From Hippasteria phrygiana (taxonomy: Eukaryota; Echinodermata; Asteroidea; Valvatida; Goniasteridae), in contig JAZGUH010000281.1 of NCBI GenBank assembly GCA_037893225.1, forward strand, positions 62,001 through 126,000: 64,000 nt of DNA, written 5' to 3'. The notes under the pieces were generated by a model. That model saw only the letters and a list, made by a program, of their open reading frames with translations. It did no database searches and was not told the origin of the DNA. Below, in pieces: positions 22,365-35,030 of the stretch; within the stretch, counting starts at the first letter, position 1, and each line of letters starts with the position of its first letter. A program made the translations under genes and the position numbers.

Positions 22365-25300
22365 TCAGGTCGAAAAACGCAGTCATTTGGGGCCCAAGTT
22401 GCGTGGTGGGGGTATGGGCTAGTCCATTGTATACCGTGTGCAGTTATGCGGGAATGCAAAAAAATCAGTTGGAAAGACGTACTCTCTTATCTCGGCCATC
22501 ATTCGGCTGAACGTGGGTCTGAGGAGCTGGAGATTGGTCTGGATGTTGCTGAGGAGTCGCTCATTCCAACAGTATCAAGATTGTGCGCAATTTCGTTCAA
22601 CATCAGGTCGAAAAACGCAGTCATTTGGGGCCCAAGTTGCGTGGTGAGGGTATCGGCTAGTCCATTGTATCGCGTGTGCAGTTATGCGGGAATGCAGAAA
22701 AATCAGTTGGAAAGACGTACTCGCTTATCTCGGCCATCATTCGGCTGAACGTGGGTCTGAGGAGCTGGAGATTAGTCTGGATGTTGCTGAGGAGTCACTC
22801 ATTCCAACAGTATCATGATTATGCGCAATTTCGTTCAATATCAGGTCGAACAACGCAGTCATTTGGGGCCCAAGTTGCGTTGTGGTCGTCTCGGCTAGTC
22901 CATTGTATAGCGTGTGCAGTTATGCGGGAATGCAGAAAAATCAGTTGGAAAGACGTACTCGCTTATCTCGGCCATCATTCGGCTGAACGTGGGTCTGAGG
23001 AGCTGGAGATTAGTCTGGATGTTGCTGAGGAGTCACGCTTTCCAACAGTATCAAGATTGTGCTCAGTTTCGTTCAGCATCAGTTCGAAAAATGCAGTCAT
23101 TTGGGGCCCAAGTTGCGTTGTGGTCGTCTCGGCTAGTCCATTGTATAGCGTGTGCAGTTATGCGGGAATGCAGACAATCAGTTCGAAAAAACGTACTCGC
23201 TTATCTCGGCCACCATTCGGCTGAACGTGGGTCTGAGGAGCTGGAGATTGGTCTGGTTGTTGCTGAGGAGTCACTCATACCAACAGTATCCAGATTATGC
23301 GCAATTTCGTTCAACATCAGGTCGAAAAACGCAGTCATTTGGGGCCCAAGTTGCGTGGTGGGGGTCTCGGCTAGTCCATTGTATAGCGTGTGCAGATATG
23401 CGGGAATGCAGAAAAATCAGTTCGAAAAAACGTACTCGCTTATCTCGGCCATCATTTCGCTGAACGTGGGTCTGAGGAGCTGGAGATTGGTCTGGATGTT
23501 GCTGAGGAGTCACTCATTCCAACAGTATCAAGATTGGGTGCAATTTCGTTCAACATCAGGTCGAAAAACGCAGTTATTTGGGGCCCAAGTTGCGTTGTGG
23601 GGGTCTCGGCTAGTCCACTGTAGAGCGTGTGCAGTTATGCTGGAATGCAGAAAAATCAGTTCGAAAAAACGTACTCCCTTATCTCGGCCATCATTCGGCT
23701 GAACGTGGGTCTGAGGAGCTGGAGATTGGTCTGGATGTTGCTGAGGAGTAACTCATTCCAACAGTATCAAGATTGTGCGCAATTTCGTTCAACACCAGGT
23801 CGACAAACGCAGTCATTTGGGGTCCAAGTTGCGTTGTTGGGGTCTCGGCTAGTCCATTGTATAGCGTGTGCAGTTATGCGGGAATGCAGAAAAATCAGTT
23901 CGAAAAAACGTACTCGCTTATCTCGGCCATCATTCGGCTGAACGTGGGTCTGAGGAGCTGGAGATTGGTCTGGATGTTGCTGAGGAGTCACGCTTTCCAA
24001 CAGTATCAAGATTGTGCTCAGTTTCGTTCAGCATCAGGTCGTAAAACGCAGTCATTTGGGGCCCAAGTTGCGTTGTGGGGGTCTCGTCTAGAACAGTGTA
24101 TAGCGTGTGCCGATATGCTGGAATGCAGAAAAATCAGTTGGAAAGACGTACTCGCTTATCTCGGCCATCATTCGGCTGAACGTGGGTCTGAGGAGCTGGA
24201 GATTAGTCTGGATGTTGCTGAGGAGTCACTCATTCCAACAGTATCATGATTATGCGCAATTTCGTTCAACATCAGGTCGAACAACGCAGTCATTTGGGGC
24301 CCAAGTTGCGTTGTGGTCGTCTCGGCTAGTCCATTGTATAGCGTGTGCAGTTATGCGGGAATGCAGACAATCAGTTCGAAAAAACGTACTCGCTTATCTC
24401 GGCCACCATTCGGCTGAACGTGGGTCTGAGGAGCTGGAGATTGGTCTGGTTGTTGCTGAGGAGTCACTCATTCCAACAGTATCCAGATTATGCGCAATTT
24501 CGTTCAACATCAGGTCGAAAAACGCAGTCATTTGGGGCCCAAGTTGAGTGGTGGGGGTCTCGGCTAGTCCATTGTATAGCGCGTGCAGATATGCGGGAAT
24601 GCAGAAAAATCAGTTCGAAAAAACGTACTCGCTTATCTCGGCCATCATTTCGCTGAACGTGGGTCTGAGGAGCTGAAGATTGGTCTGGATGTTGCTGAGG
24701 AGTCACTCATTCCAACAATATCAAGATTGGGTGCAATTTCGTTCACCATCAGGTCGAAAAACGCAGTCATTTGGGGCCCAAGTTGCGTGGTGGGGGTATG
24801 GGCTAGTCCATTGTATACCGTGTGCAGTTATGCGGGAATGCAAAAAAATCAGTTGGAAAGACGTACTCTCTTATCTCGGCCATCATTCGGCTGAACGTGG
24901 GTCTGAGGAGCTGGAGATTGGTCTGGATGTTGCTGAGGAGTCGCTCATTCCAACAGTATCAAGATTGTGCGCAATTTCGTTCAACATCAGGTCGAAAAAC
25001 GCAGTCATTTGGGGCCCAAGTTGCGTGGTGAGGGTATCGGCTAGTCCATTGTATCGCGTGTGCAGTTATGCGGGAATGCAGAAAAATCAGTTGGAAAGAC
25101 GTACTCGCTTATCTCGGCCATCATTCGGCTGAACGTGGGTCTGAGGAGCTGGAGATTAGTCTGGATGTTGCTGAGGAGTCACTCATTCCAACAGTATCAT
25201 GATTATGCGCAATTTCGTTCAACATCAGGTCGAACAACGCAGTCATTTGGGGCCCAAGTTGCGTTGTGGTCGTCTCGGCTAGTCCATTGTATAGCGTGTG

Positions 25301-27170
25301 CAGTTATGCGGGAATGCAGAAAAATCAGTTGGAAAGACGTACTCGCTTATCTCGGCCATCATTCGGCTGAACGTGGGTCTGAGGAGCTGGAGATTAGTCT
25401 GGATGTTGCTGAGGAGTCACGCTTTCCAACAGTATCAAGATTGTGCTCAGTTTCGTTCAGCATCAGTTCGAAAAATGCAGTCATTTGGGGCCCAAGTTGC
25501 GTTGTGGTCGTCTCGGCTAGTCCATTGTATAGCGTGTGCAGTTATGCGGGAATGCAGACAATCAGTTCGAAAAAACGTACTCGCTTATCTCGGCCACCAT
25601 TCGGCTGAACGTGGGTCTGAGGAGCTGGAGATTGGTCTGGTTGTTGCTGAGGAGTCACTCATACCAACAGTATCCAGATTATGCGCAATTTCGTTCAACA
25701 TCAGGTCGAAAAACGCAGTCATTTGGGGCCCAAGTTGCGTGGTGGGGGTCTCGGCTAGTCCATTGTATAGCGTGTGCAGATATGCGGGAATGCAGAAAAA
25801 TCAGTTCGAAAAAACGTACTCGCTTATCTCGGCCATCATTTCGCTGAACGTGGGTCTGAGGAGCTGGAGATTGGTCTGGATGTTGCTGAGGAGTCACTCA
25901 TTCCAACAGTATCAAGATTGGGTGCAATTTCGTTCAACATCAGGTCGAAAAACGCAGTTATTTGGGGCCCAAGTTGCGTTGTGGGGGTCTCGGCTAGTCC
26001 ACTGTAGAGCGTGTGCAGTTATGCTGGAATGCAGAAAAATCAGTTCGAAAAAACGTACTCCCTTATCTCGGCCATCATTCGGCTGAACGTGGGTCTGAGG
26101 AGCTGGAGATTGGTCTGGATGTTGCTGAGGAGTAACTCATTCCAACAGTATCAAGATTGTGCGCAATTTCGTTCAACACCAGGTCGACAAACGCAGTCAT
26201 TTGGGGTCCAAGTTGCGTTGTTGGGGTCTCGGCTAGTCCATTGTATAGCGTGTGCAGTTATGCGGGAATGCAGAAAAATCAGTTCGAAAAAACGTACTCG
26301 CTTATCTCGGCCATCATTCGGCTGAACGTGGGTCTGAGGAGCTGGAGATTGGTCTGGATGTTGCTGAGGAGTCACGCTTTCCAACAGTATCAAGATTGTG
26401 CTCAGTTTCGTTCAGCATCAGGTCGTAAAACGCAGTCATTTGGGGCCCAAGTTGCGTTGTGGGGGTCTCGTCTAGAACAGTGTATAGCGTGTGCCGATAT
26501 GCTGGAATGCAGAAAAATCAGTTGGAAAGACGTACTCGCTTATCTCGGCCATCATTCGGCTGAACGTGGGTCTGAGGAGCTGGAGATTAGTCTGGATGTT
26601 GCTGAGGAGTCACTCATTCCAACAGTATCATGATTATGCGCAATTTCGTTCAACATCAGGTCGAACAACGCAGTCATTTGGGGCCCAAGTTGCGTTGTGG
26701 TCGTCTCGGCTAGTCCATTGTATAGCGTGTGCAGTTATGCGGGAATGCAGACAATCAGTTCGAAAAAACGTACTCGCTTATCTCGGCCACCATTCGGCTG
26801 AACGTGGGTCTGAGGAGCTGGAGATTGGTCTGGTTGTTGCTGAGGAGTCACTCATTCCAACAGTATCCAGATTATGCGCAATTTCGTTCAACATCAGGTC
26901 GAAAAACGCAGTCATTTGGGGCCCAAGTTGAGTGGTGGGGGTCTCGGCTAGTCCATTGTATAGCGCGTGCAGATATGCGGGAATGCAGAAAAATCAGTTC
27001 GAAAAAACGTACTCGCTTATCTCGGCCATCATTTCGCTGAACGTGGGTCTGAGGAGCTGAAGATTGGTCTGGATGTTGCTGAGGAGTCACTCATTCCAAC
27101 AATATCAAGATTGGGTGCAATTTCGTTCACCATCAGGTCGAAAAACGCAGTCATTTGGGGCCCAAGTTGC
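22365..27170. repeat. Ten-unit (2384-bp) tandem duplication, two copies
   Basis: About 22365-24748 is followed directly by its copy at 24749-27170, offset 2384. Shared rare forms are TATCGCGTGTGC, TATCATGATTATG, GGTCGAACAACG, CTCATACCAAC, ACTGTAGAGCG, CTCGTCTAGAACAGTG and TTCACCATCAGG in identical order. I noticed one difference (CAATATCAGG near 22839 against CAACATCAGG). The copies diverge at about 24785/27169, where one continues GTGGTGGGGGTATGGG and the other GTTGTGGGGGTCCCGG. GGTCGAACAACG is first seen in this block. Confidence 0.85.
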
Positions 27171-30100
27171 GTTGTGGGGGTCCCGGCTAGTCCATTGTAT
27201 AGCGTGTGCAGTTATGCGGGAATGCAGAAAAATCAGTTCGAAAAAACGTACTCGCTTATCTCGGCCATCATTCGGCTGAACGTGGGTCTGAGGAGCTGGA
27301 GATTGGTCTGGATGTTGCTGAGGAGTCACGCTTTCCAACAGTATCAAGATTGTGCTCAGTTTCGTTCAACATCACGTCGAAAAACGCAGTCATTTGGGGC
27401 CCAAGTTGCGTTGTGGTCGTCTCGGCTAGTCCATTGTATAGCGTGTGCAGTTATGCGGGAATGCAGACAATCAGTTCGAAAAAACGTACTCGCTTATCTC
27501 GGCCATCATTCGGCTGAACGTGGGTCTGAGGAGCTGGAGATTGTTCTCGATGTTGCTGAGGAGTCACGCTTTCCAACAGTATCAAGATTGTGCTCAGTTT
27601 CGTTCAGCATCAGGTCGAAAAATGCAGTCATTTGGGGCCCAAGTTGCGTGGTGGGGGTCTCGGCTATAACATTGTATAGCGTGTGCAGATATGCGGGAAT
27701 GCAGAAAAATCAGTTCGAAAAAACGTACTCGCTTATCTCGGCCATCATTTCGCTGAACGTGGGTCTGAGGAGCTGGAGATTGGTCTGGATGTTGCTGAGG
27801 AGTCACTCATTCCAACAGTATCAAGATTGTGTGCAATTTCGTTCAACATCAGGTCGAAAAACGCAGTTATTTGGGGCCCAAGTTGCGTTGTGGGGGTCTC
27901 GGCTAGTCCATTGTATAGCGTGTGCCGATATGCGGGAATGCAGAAAAATCAGTTCGAAAAAACGTACTCGCTTATCTCGGCCATCATTCGGCTGAACGTG
28001 GGTCTGAGGAGCTGGAGATTGGTCTGGATGTTGCTGAGGAGTCGCTCATTCCAACAGTATCAAGATTGTGCGCAATTTCGTTCAACATCAGGTCGAAAAA
28101 CGCAGTCATTTGGGTCCCAAGTTGCTTGGTGAGGGTATCGGCTAGTCCATTGTATAACGTGTGCAGTTATGCGGGAATGCAAAAAAATCAGTTGGAAAGA
28201 CGTACTCTCTTATCTCGGCCATCATTCGGCTGAATGTGGGTCTGAGGAGCTGGAGATTGGTCTGAATGTTGCTGAGGAGTCACGCTTTCCAACAGTATCA
28301 AGATTGTGCTCAGTTTCGTTCAGCATCAGGTCGAAAAACGCAGTCATTTGGGGCCCAAGTTGCGTGGTGGGGGTCTCGGCTAGAACATTGTATAGCGTGT
28401 GCAGTTATGCGGGAATGCAGAAAAATCAGTTGGAAAGACGTACTCGCTTATCTCGGCCATCATTCGGCTGAACGTGGGTCTGAGGAGCTGGAGATTGTTC
28501 TCGATGTTGCTGAGGAGTCACGCTTTCCAACAGTATCAAGATTGTGCTCAGTTTCGTTCAGCATCAGGTCGAAAAATGCAGTCATTTGGGGCCCAAGTTG
28601 CGTGGTGGGGGTCTCGGCTATAACATTGTATAGCGTGTGCAGATATGCGGGAATGCAGAAAAATCAGTTCGAAAAAACGTACTCGCTTATCTCGGCCATC
28701 ATTTCGCTGAACGTGGGTCTGAGGAGCTGGAGATTGGTCTGGATGTTGCTGAGGAGTCACTCATTCCAACAGTATCAAGATTGTGTGCAATTTCGTTCAA
28801 CATCAGGTCGAAAAACGCAGTTATTTGGGGCCCAAGTTGCGTTGTGGGGGTCTCGGCTAGTCCATTGTATAGCGTGTGCCGATATGCGGGAATGCAGAAA
28901 AATCAGTTCGAAAAAACGTACTCGCTTATCTCGGCCATCATTCGGCTGAACGTGGGTCTGAGGAGCTGGAGATTGGTCTGGATGTTGCTGAGGAGTCACT
29001 CATTCCAACAGTATCAAGATTGTGTGCAATTTCGTTCAACATCAGGTCGAAAAACGCAGTTATTTGGGGCCAAAGTTGCGTTGTGGGGGTCTCGGCTAGT
29101 CCATTGTATAGCGTGTGCAGTTATGCGGGAATGCAAAAAAATCAGTTGGAAAGACGTACTCTCTTATCTCGGCAATCATTCGGCTGAACGTGGGTCTGAG
29201 GAGCTGGAGATTGGTCTGGATGTTGCTGAGGAGTCGCTCATTCCAACAGTATCAAGATTATGCGCAATTTCGTTCAACATCAGGTCGAAAAACGCAGTCA
29301 TTTAGGGCCCAAGTTGCGTGGTGAGGGTATCGGCTAGTCCATTGTATAGCGTGTGCAGTTATGCGGGAATGCAGAAAAATCAGTTGGAAAGACGTACTCG
29401 CTTATCTCGGCCATCATTCGGCTGAACGTGGGTCTGAGGAGCTGGAGATTAGTCTGGATGTTGCTGAGGAGTCACTCATTCCAACAGTATCAAGATTATG
29501 CGCAATTTCGTTCAACATCAGGTCGAACAACGCAGTCATTTGGGGCCCAAGTTGCGTTGTGGTCGTCTCGGCTAGTCCATTGTATAGCGTGTGCAGTTAT
29601 GCGGGAATGCAGACAATCAGTTCGAAAAAACGTACTCGCTTATCTCGGCCACCATTCGGCTGAACGTGGGTCTGAGGAGCTGGAGATTGGTCTGGTTGTT
29701 GCTGAGGAGTCACTCATTCCAACAGTATCCAGATTATGCGCAATTTCGTTCAACATCAGGTCGAAAAACGCAGTCATTTGGCGCCCAAGTTGCGTGGTGG
29801 GGGTCTCGGCTAGTCCATTGTATAGCGTGTGCAGATATGCGGGAATGCAGAAAAATCAGTTCGAAAAAACGTACTCGCTTATCTCGGCCATCATTTCGCT
29901 GAACGTGGGTCTGAGGAGCTGGAGATTGGTCTGGATGTTGCTGAGGAGTCACGCTTTCCAACAGTATCAAGATTGTGCTCAGTTTCGTTCAACATCAGGT
30001 CGAAAAACGCAGTTATTTGGGGCCCAAGTTGCGTTGTGGGGGTCTCGGCTAGTCCACTGTATAGCGTGTGCAGTTATGCGGGAATGCAGAAAAATAAGTT

Positions 30101-33100
30101 CGAAAAAACGTACTCCCTTATCTCGGCCATCATTCGGCTGAACGTGGGTCTGAGGAGCTGGAGATTGGTCTGGATGTTGCTGAGGAGTAACTCATTCCAA
30201 CAGTATCAAGATTGTGCGCAATTTCGTTCAACACCAGGTCGAAAAACGCAGTCATTTGGGGCCCAAGTTGCGTTGTTGGTGTCCCGGCTAGTCCATTGTA
30301 TAGCGTGTGCAGTTATGCGGGAATGCAGAAAAATCAGTTCGAAAAAACGTACTCGCTTATCTCGGCCATCATTCGGCTGAACGTGGGTCTGAGGAGCTGG
30401 AGATTGGTCTGGATGTTGCTGAGGAGTCACGCTTTCCAACAGTATCAAGATTGTGCTCAGTTTCGTTCAGCATCAGGTCGTAAAACGCAGTCATTTGGGG
30501 CCCAAGTTGCGTGGTGGGGGTATGGGCTAGTCCATTGTATACCGTGTGCAGTTATGCGGGAATGCAACAAAATCAGTTGGAAAGACGTACTCTCTTATCT
30601 CGGCCATCATTCGGCTGAACGTGGGTCTGAGGAGCTGGAGATTGGTCTGGATGTTGCTGAGGAGTCGCTCATTCCAACAGTATCAAGATTGTGCGCAATT
30701 TCGTTCAACATCAGTTCGAAAAACTCAGTCATTTGGGGCCCAAGTTGCGTGGTGGGGGTCTCGGCTAGAACATTGTATATCGTGTGCAGTTATGCGGGAA
30801 TGCAGACAAATCAGTTCGAAAAACATACTCGCTTATCTCGGCCGTCATTCGGCTGAACGTGGGTCTGAGAAGCTGAAGATTGGTCTGGTTGTTGCTGAGG
30901 AGTCACTCATTCCAACAGTATCCAGATTATGCGCAATTTCGTTCAACATCAGGTCGAAAAACGCAGTCATTTGGGGCCCAAGTTGCGTGGTGGGGTCTCG
31001 GCTAGTCCATTGTATAGCGCGTGCAGATATGCGGGAATGCAGACAAATCAGTTCGAAAAAACGTACTCGCTTATCTCGCCCATCATTTCGCTGAACGTGG
31101 GTCTGAGGAGCTGGAGATTGGTCTGGATGTTGCTGAGGAGTCACTCATTCCAACAGTATCAAGATTGTGTGCAATTTCGTTCAACATCAGGTCGAAAAAC
31201 GCAGTTATTTGGGGCCCAAGTTGCGTTGTGGGGGTCTCGGCTAGTCCATTGTATAGCGTGTGCCGATATGCTGGAATGCAGAAAAATCAGTTCGAAAAAA
31301 CGTACTCGCTTATCTCGGCCATCATTCGGCTGAACGTGGGTCTGAGGAGCTGGAGATTGGTCTGGATGTTGCTGAGGAGTCGCTCATTCCAACAGTATCA
31401 AGATTGTGCGCAATTTCGTTGAACATCAGGTCGAAAAACGCAGTCATTTGGGGCCAAAGTTGCGTGGTGGGGGTATGGGCTAGTCCATTGTATACCGTGT
31501 GCAGTTATGCGGGAATGCAACAAAATCAGTTGGAAAGACGTACTCTCTTATCTCGGCCATCATTCGGCTGAACGTGGGTCTGAGGAGCTGGAGATTAGTC
31601 TGGATGTTGCTGAGGAGTCACTCATTCCAACAGTATCAAGATTATGCGCAATTTCGTTCAACATCAGGTCGAACAACGCAGTCATTTGGGGCCCAAGTTG
31701 CGTTGTGGTCGTCTCGGCTAGTCCATTGTATAGCGTGTGCAGTTATGCGGGAATGCAGACAATCAGTTCGAAAAAACGTACTCGCTTATCTCGGCCACCA
31801 TTCAGCTGAACGTGGGTCTGAGGAGCTGGAGATTGGTCTGGTTGTTGCTGAGGAGTCACTCATTCCAACAGTATCCATATTATGCGCAATTTCGTTCAAC
31901 ATCAGGTCGAAAAACGCAGTCATTTGGGGCCCAAGTTGCGTGGTGGGGGTCTCGGCTAGTCCATTGTATAGCGTGTGCAGATATGCGGGAATGCAGACAA
32001 ATCCGTTCGAAAAAACGTACTCGCTTATCTCGGCCATCATTTCGCTGAACGTGGGTCTGAGGAGCTGGAGATTGGTCTGGATGTTGCTGAGGAGTCACTC
32101 ATTCCAACAGTATCAAGATTGGGTGCAATTTCGTTCAACATCAGGTCGAAAAACGCAGTCATTTGGGGCCCAAGTTGCGTTGTTGGGGTCCCGGCTAGTC
32201 CATTGTATAGCGTGTGCAGTTATGCGGGAATGCAGAAAAATCAGTTCGAAAAAACGTACTCGCTTATCTCGGCCATCATTCGGCTGAACGTGGGTCTGAG
32301 GAGCTGGAGATTGGTCTGGATGTTGCTGAGGAGTCACGCTTTCCAACAGTATCAAGATTGTGCTCAGTTTCGTTCAACATCACGTCGAAAAACGCAGTCA
32401 TTTGGGGCCCAAGTTGCGTGGTGAGGGTATCGGCTAGTCCATTGTATAGCGTGTGCAGTTATGCGGGAATGCAGAAAAATCAGTTGGAAAGACGTACTCG
32501 CTTATCTCGGCCACCCTTTGGCTGAACGTGGGTCTGAGGAGCTGGAGATTAGTCTGGATGTTGCTGAGGAGTCACTCATTCCAACAGTATCAAGAAAATG
32601 CGCAATTTCGTTCAACATCAGGTCGAACAACGCAGTCATTTGGGGCCCAAATTGCGTTGTGGTCGTCTCGGCTAGTCCATTGTATAGCGTGTGCAGTTAT
32701 GCGGGAATGCAGACAATCAGTTCGAAAAAACGTACTCGCTTATATCGGCCACCATTCGGCTGAACGTGGGTCTGAGGAGCTGGAGATTGGTCTGGTTGTT
32801 GCTGAGGAGTCACTCATTCCAACAGTATCAAGATTGTGTGCAATTTCGTTCAACATCAGGTCGAAAAACGCAGTTATTTGGGGCCAAAGTTGCGTTGTGG
32901 GGGTCTCGGCTAGTCCATTGTATAGCGTGTGCAGTTATGCGGGAATGCAAAAAAATCAGTTGGAAAGACGTACTCTCTTATCTCGGCAATCATTCGGCTG
33001 AACGTGGGTCTGAGGAGCTGGAGATTGGTCTGGATGTTGCTGAGGAGTCGCTCATTCCAACAGTATCAAGATTATGCGCAATTTCGTTCAACATCAGGTC

Positions 33101-35010
33101 GAAAAACGCAGTCATTTAGGGCCCAAGTTGCGTGGTGAGGGTATCGGCTAGTCCATTGTATAGCGTGTGCAGTTATGCGGGAATGCAGAAAAATCAGTTG
33201 GAAAGACGTACTCGCTTATCTCGGCCATCATTCGGCTGAACGTGGGTCTGAGGAGCTGGAGATTAGTCTGGTTGTTGCTGAGGAGTCACTCATTCCAACA
33301 GTATCCATATTATGCGCAATTTCGTTCAACACCAGGTCGAAAAACGCAGTCATTTGGGGCCCAAGTTGCGTTGTTGGTGTCCCGGCTAGTCCATTGTATA
33401 GCGTGTGCAGTTATGCGGGAATGCAGAAAAATCAGTTCGAAAAAACGTACTCGCTTATCTCGGCCATCATTCGGCTGAACGTGGGTCTGAGGAGCTGGAG
33501 ATTGGTCTGGATGTTGCTGAGGAGTCACGCTTTCCAACAGTATCAAGATTGTGCTCAGTTTCGTTCAGCATCAGGTCGTAAAACGCAGTCATTTGGGGCC
33601 CAAGTTGCGTTGTGGGGGTCTCGTCTAGAACAGTGTATAGCGTGTGCCGATATGCTGGAATGCAGAAAAATCAGTTGGAAAGACGTACTCGCTTATCTCG
33701 GCCATCATTCGGCTGAACGTGGGTCTGAGGAGCTGGAGATTAGTCTGGATGTTGCTGAGGAGTCACTCATTCCAACAGTATCATGATTATGCGCAATTTC
33801 GTTCAACATCAGGTCGAACAACGCAGTCATTTGGGGCCCAAGTTGCGTTGTGGTCGTCTCGGCTAGTCCATTGTATAGCGTGTGCAGTTATGCGGGAATG
33901 CAGACAATCAGTTCGAAAAAACGTACTCGCTTATCTCGGCCACCATTCGGCTGAACGTGGGTCTGAGGAGCTGGAGATTGGTCTGGTTGTTGCTGAGGAG
34001 TCACTCATTCCAACAGTATCCAGATTATGCGCAATTTCGTTCAACATCAGGTCGAAAAACGCAGTCATTTGGGGCCCAAGTTGAGTGGTGGGGGTCTCGG
34101 CTAGTCCATTGTATAGCGCGTGCAGATATGCGGGAATGCAGAAAAATCAGTTCGAAAAAACGTACTCGCTTATCTCGGCCATCATTTCGCTGAACGTGGG
34201 TCTGAGGAGCTGAAGATTGGTCTGGATGTTGCTGAGGAGTCACTCATTCCAACAATATCAAGATTGGGTGCAATTTCGTTCACCATCAGGTCGAAAAACG
34301 CAGTCATTTGGGGCCCAAGTTGCGTGGTGGGGGTATGGGCTAGTCCATTGTATACCGTGTGCAGTTATGCGGGAATGCAAAAAAATCAGTTGGAAAGACG
34401 TACTCTCTTATCTCGGCCATCATTCGGCTGAACGTGGGTCTGAGGAGCTGGAGATTGGTCTGGATGTTGCTGAGGAGTCGCTCATTCCAACAGTATCAAG
34501 ATTGTGCGCAATTTCGTTCAACATCAGGTCGAAAAACGCAGTCATTTGGGGCCCAAGTTGCGTGGTGAGGGTATCGGCTAGTCCATTGTATCGCGTGTGC
34601 AGTTATGCGGGAATGCAGAAAAATCAGTTGGAAAGACGTACTCGCTTATCTCGGCCATCATTCGGCTGAACGTGGGTCTGAGGAGCTGGAGATTAGTCTG
34701 GATGTTGCTGAGGAGTCACTCATTCCAACAGTATCATGATTATGCGCAATTTCGTTCAACATCAGGTCGAACAACGCAGTCATTTGGGGCCCAAGTTGCG
34801 TTGTGGTCGTCTCGGCTAGTCCATTGTATAGCGTGTGCAGTTATGCGGGAATGCAGAAAAATCAGTTGGAAAGACGTACTCGCTTATCTCGGCCATCATT
34901 CGGCTGAACGTGGGTCTGAGGAGCTGGAGATTAGTCTGGATGTTGCTGAGGAGTCACGCTTTCCAACAGTATCAAGATTGTGCTCAGTTTCGTTCAGCAT
35001 CAGTTCGAAA

Positions 35011-35030
35011 AATGCAGTCATTGGGGCCCA
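35011..35030 (+). other. 1-bp deletion distinguishing the two 9.5-kb copies
   Basis: Here GCAGTCATTGGGGCCC replaces GCAGTCATTTGGGGCCC. The left copy keeps the three-T form near 25480, so the offset between copies falls from 9537 to 9536 at this point. It is a private mutation that arose after the duplication. Confidence 0.9.
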
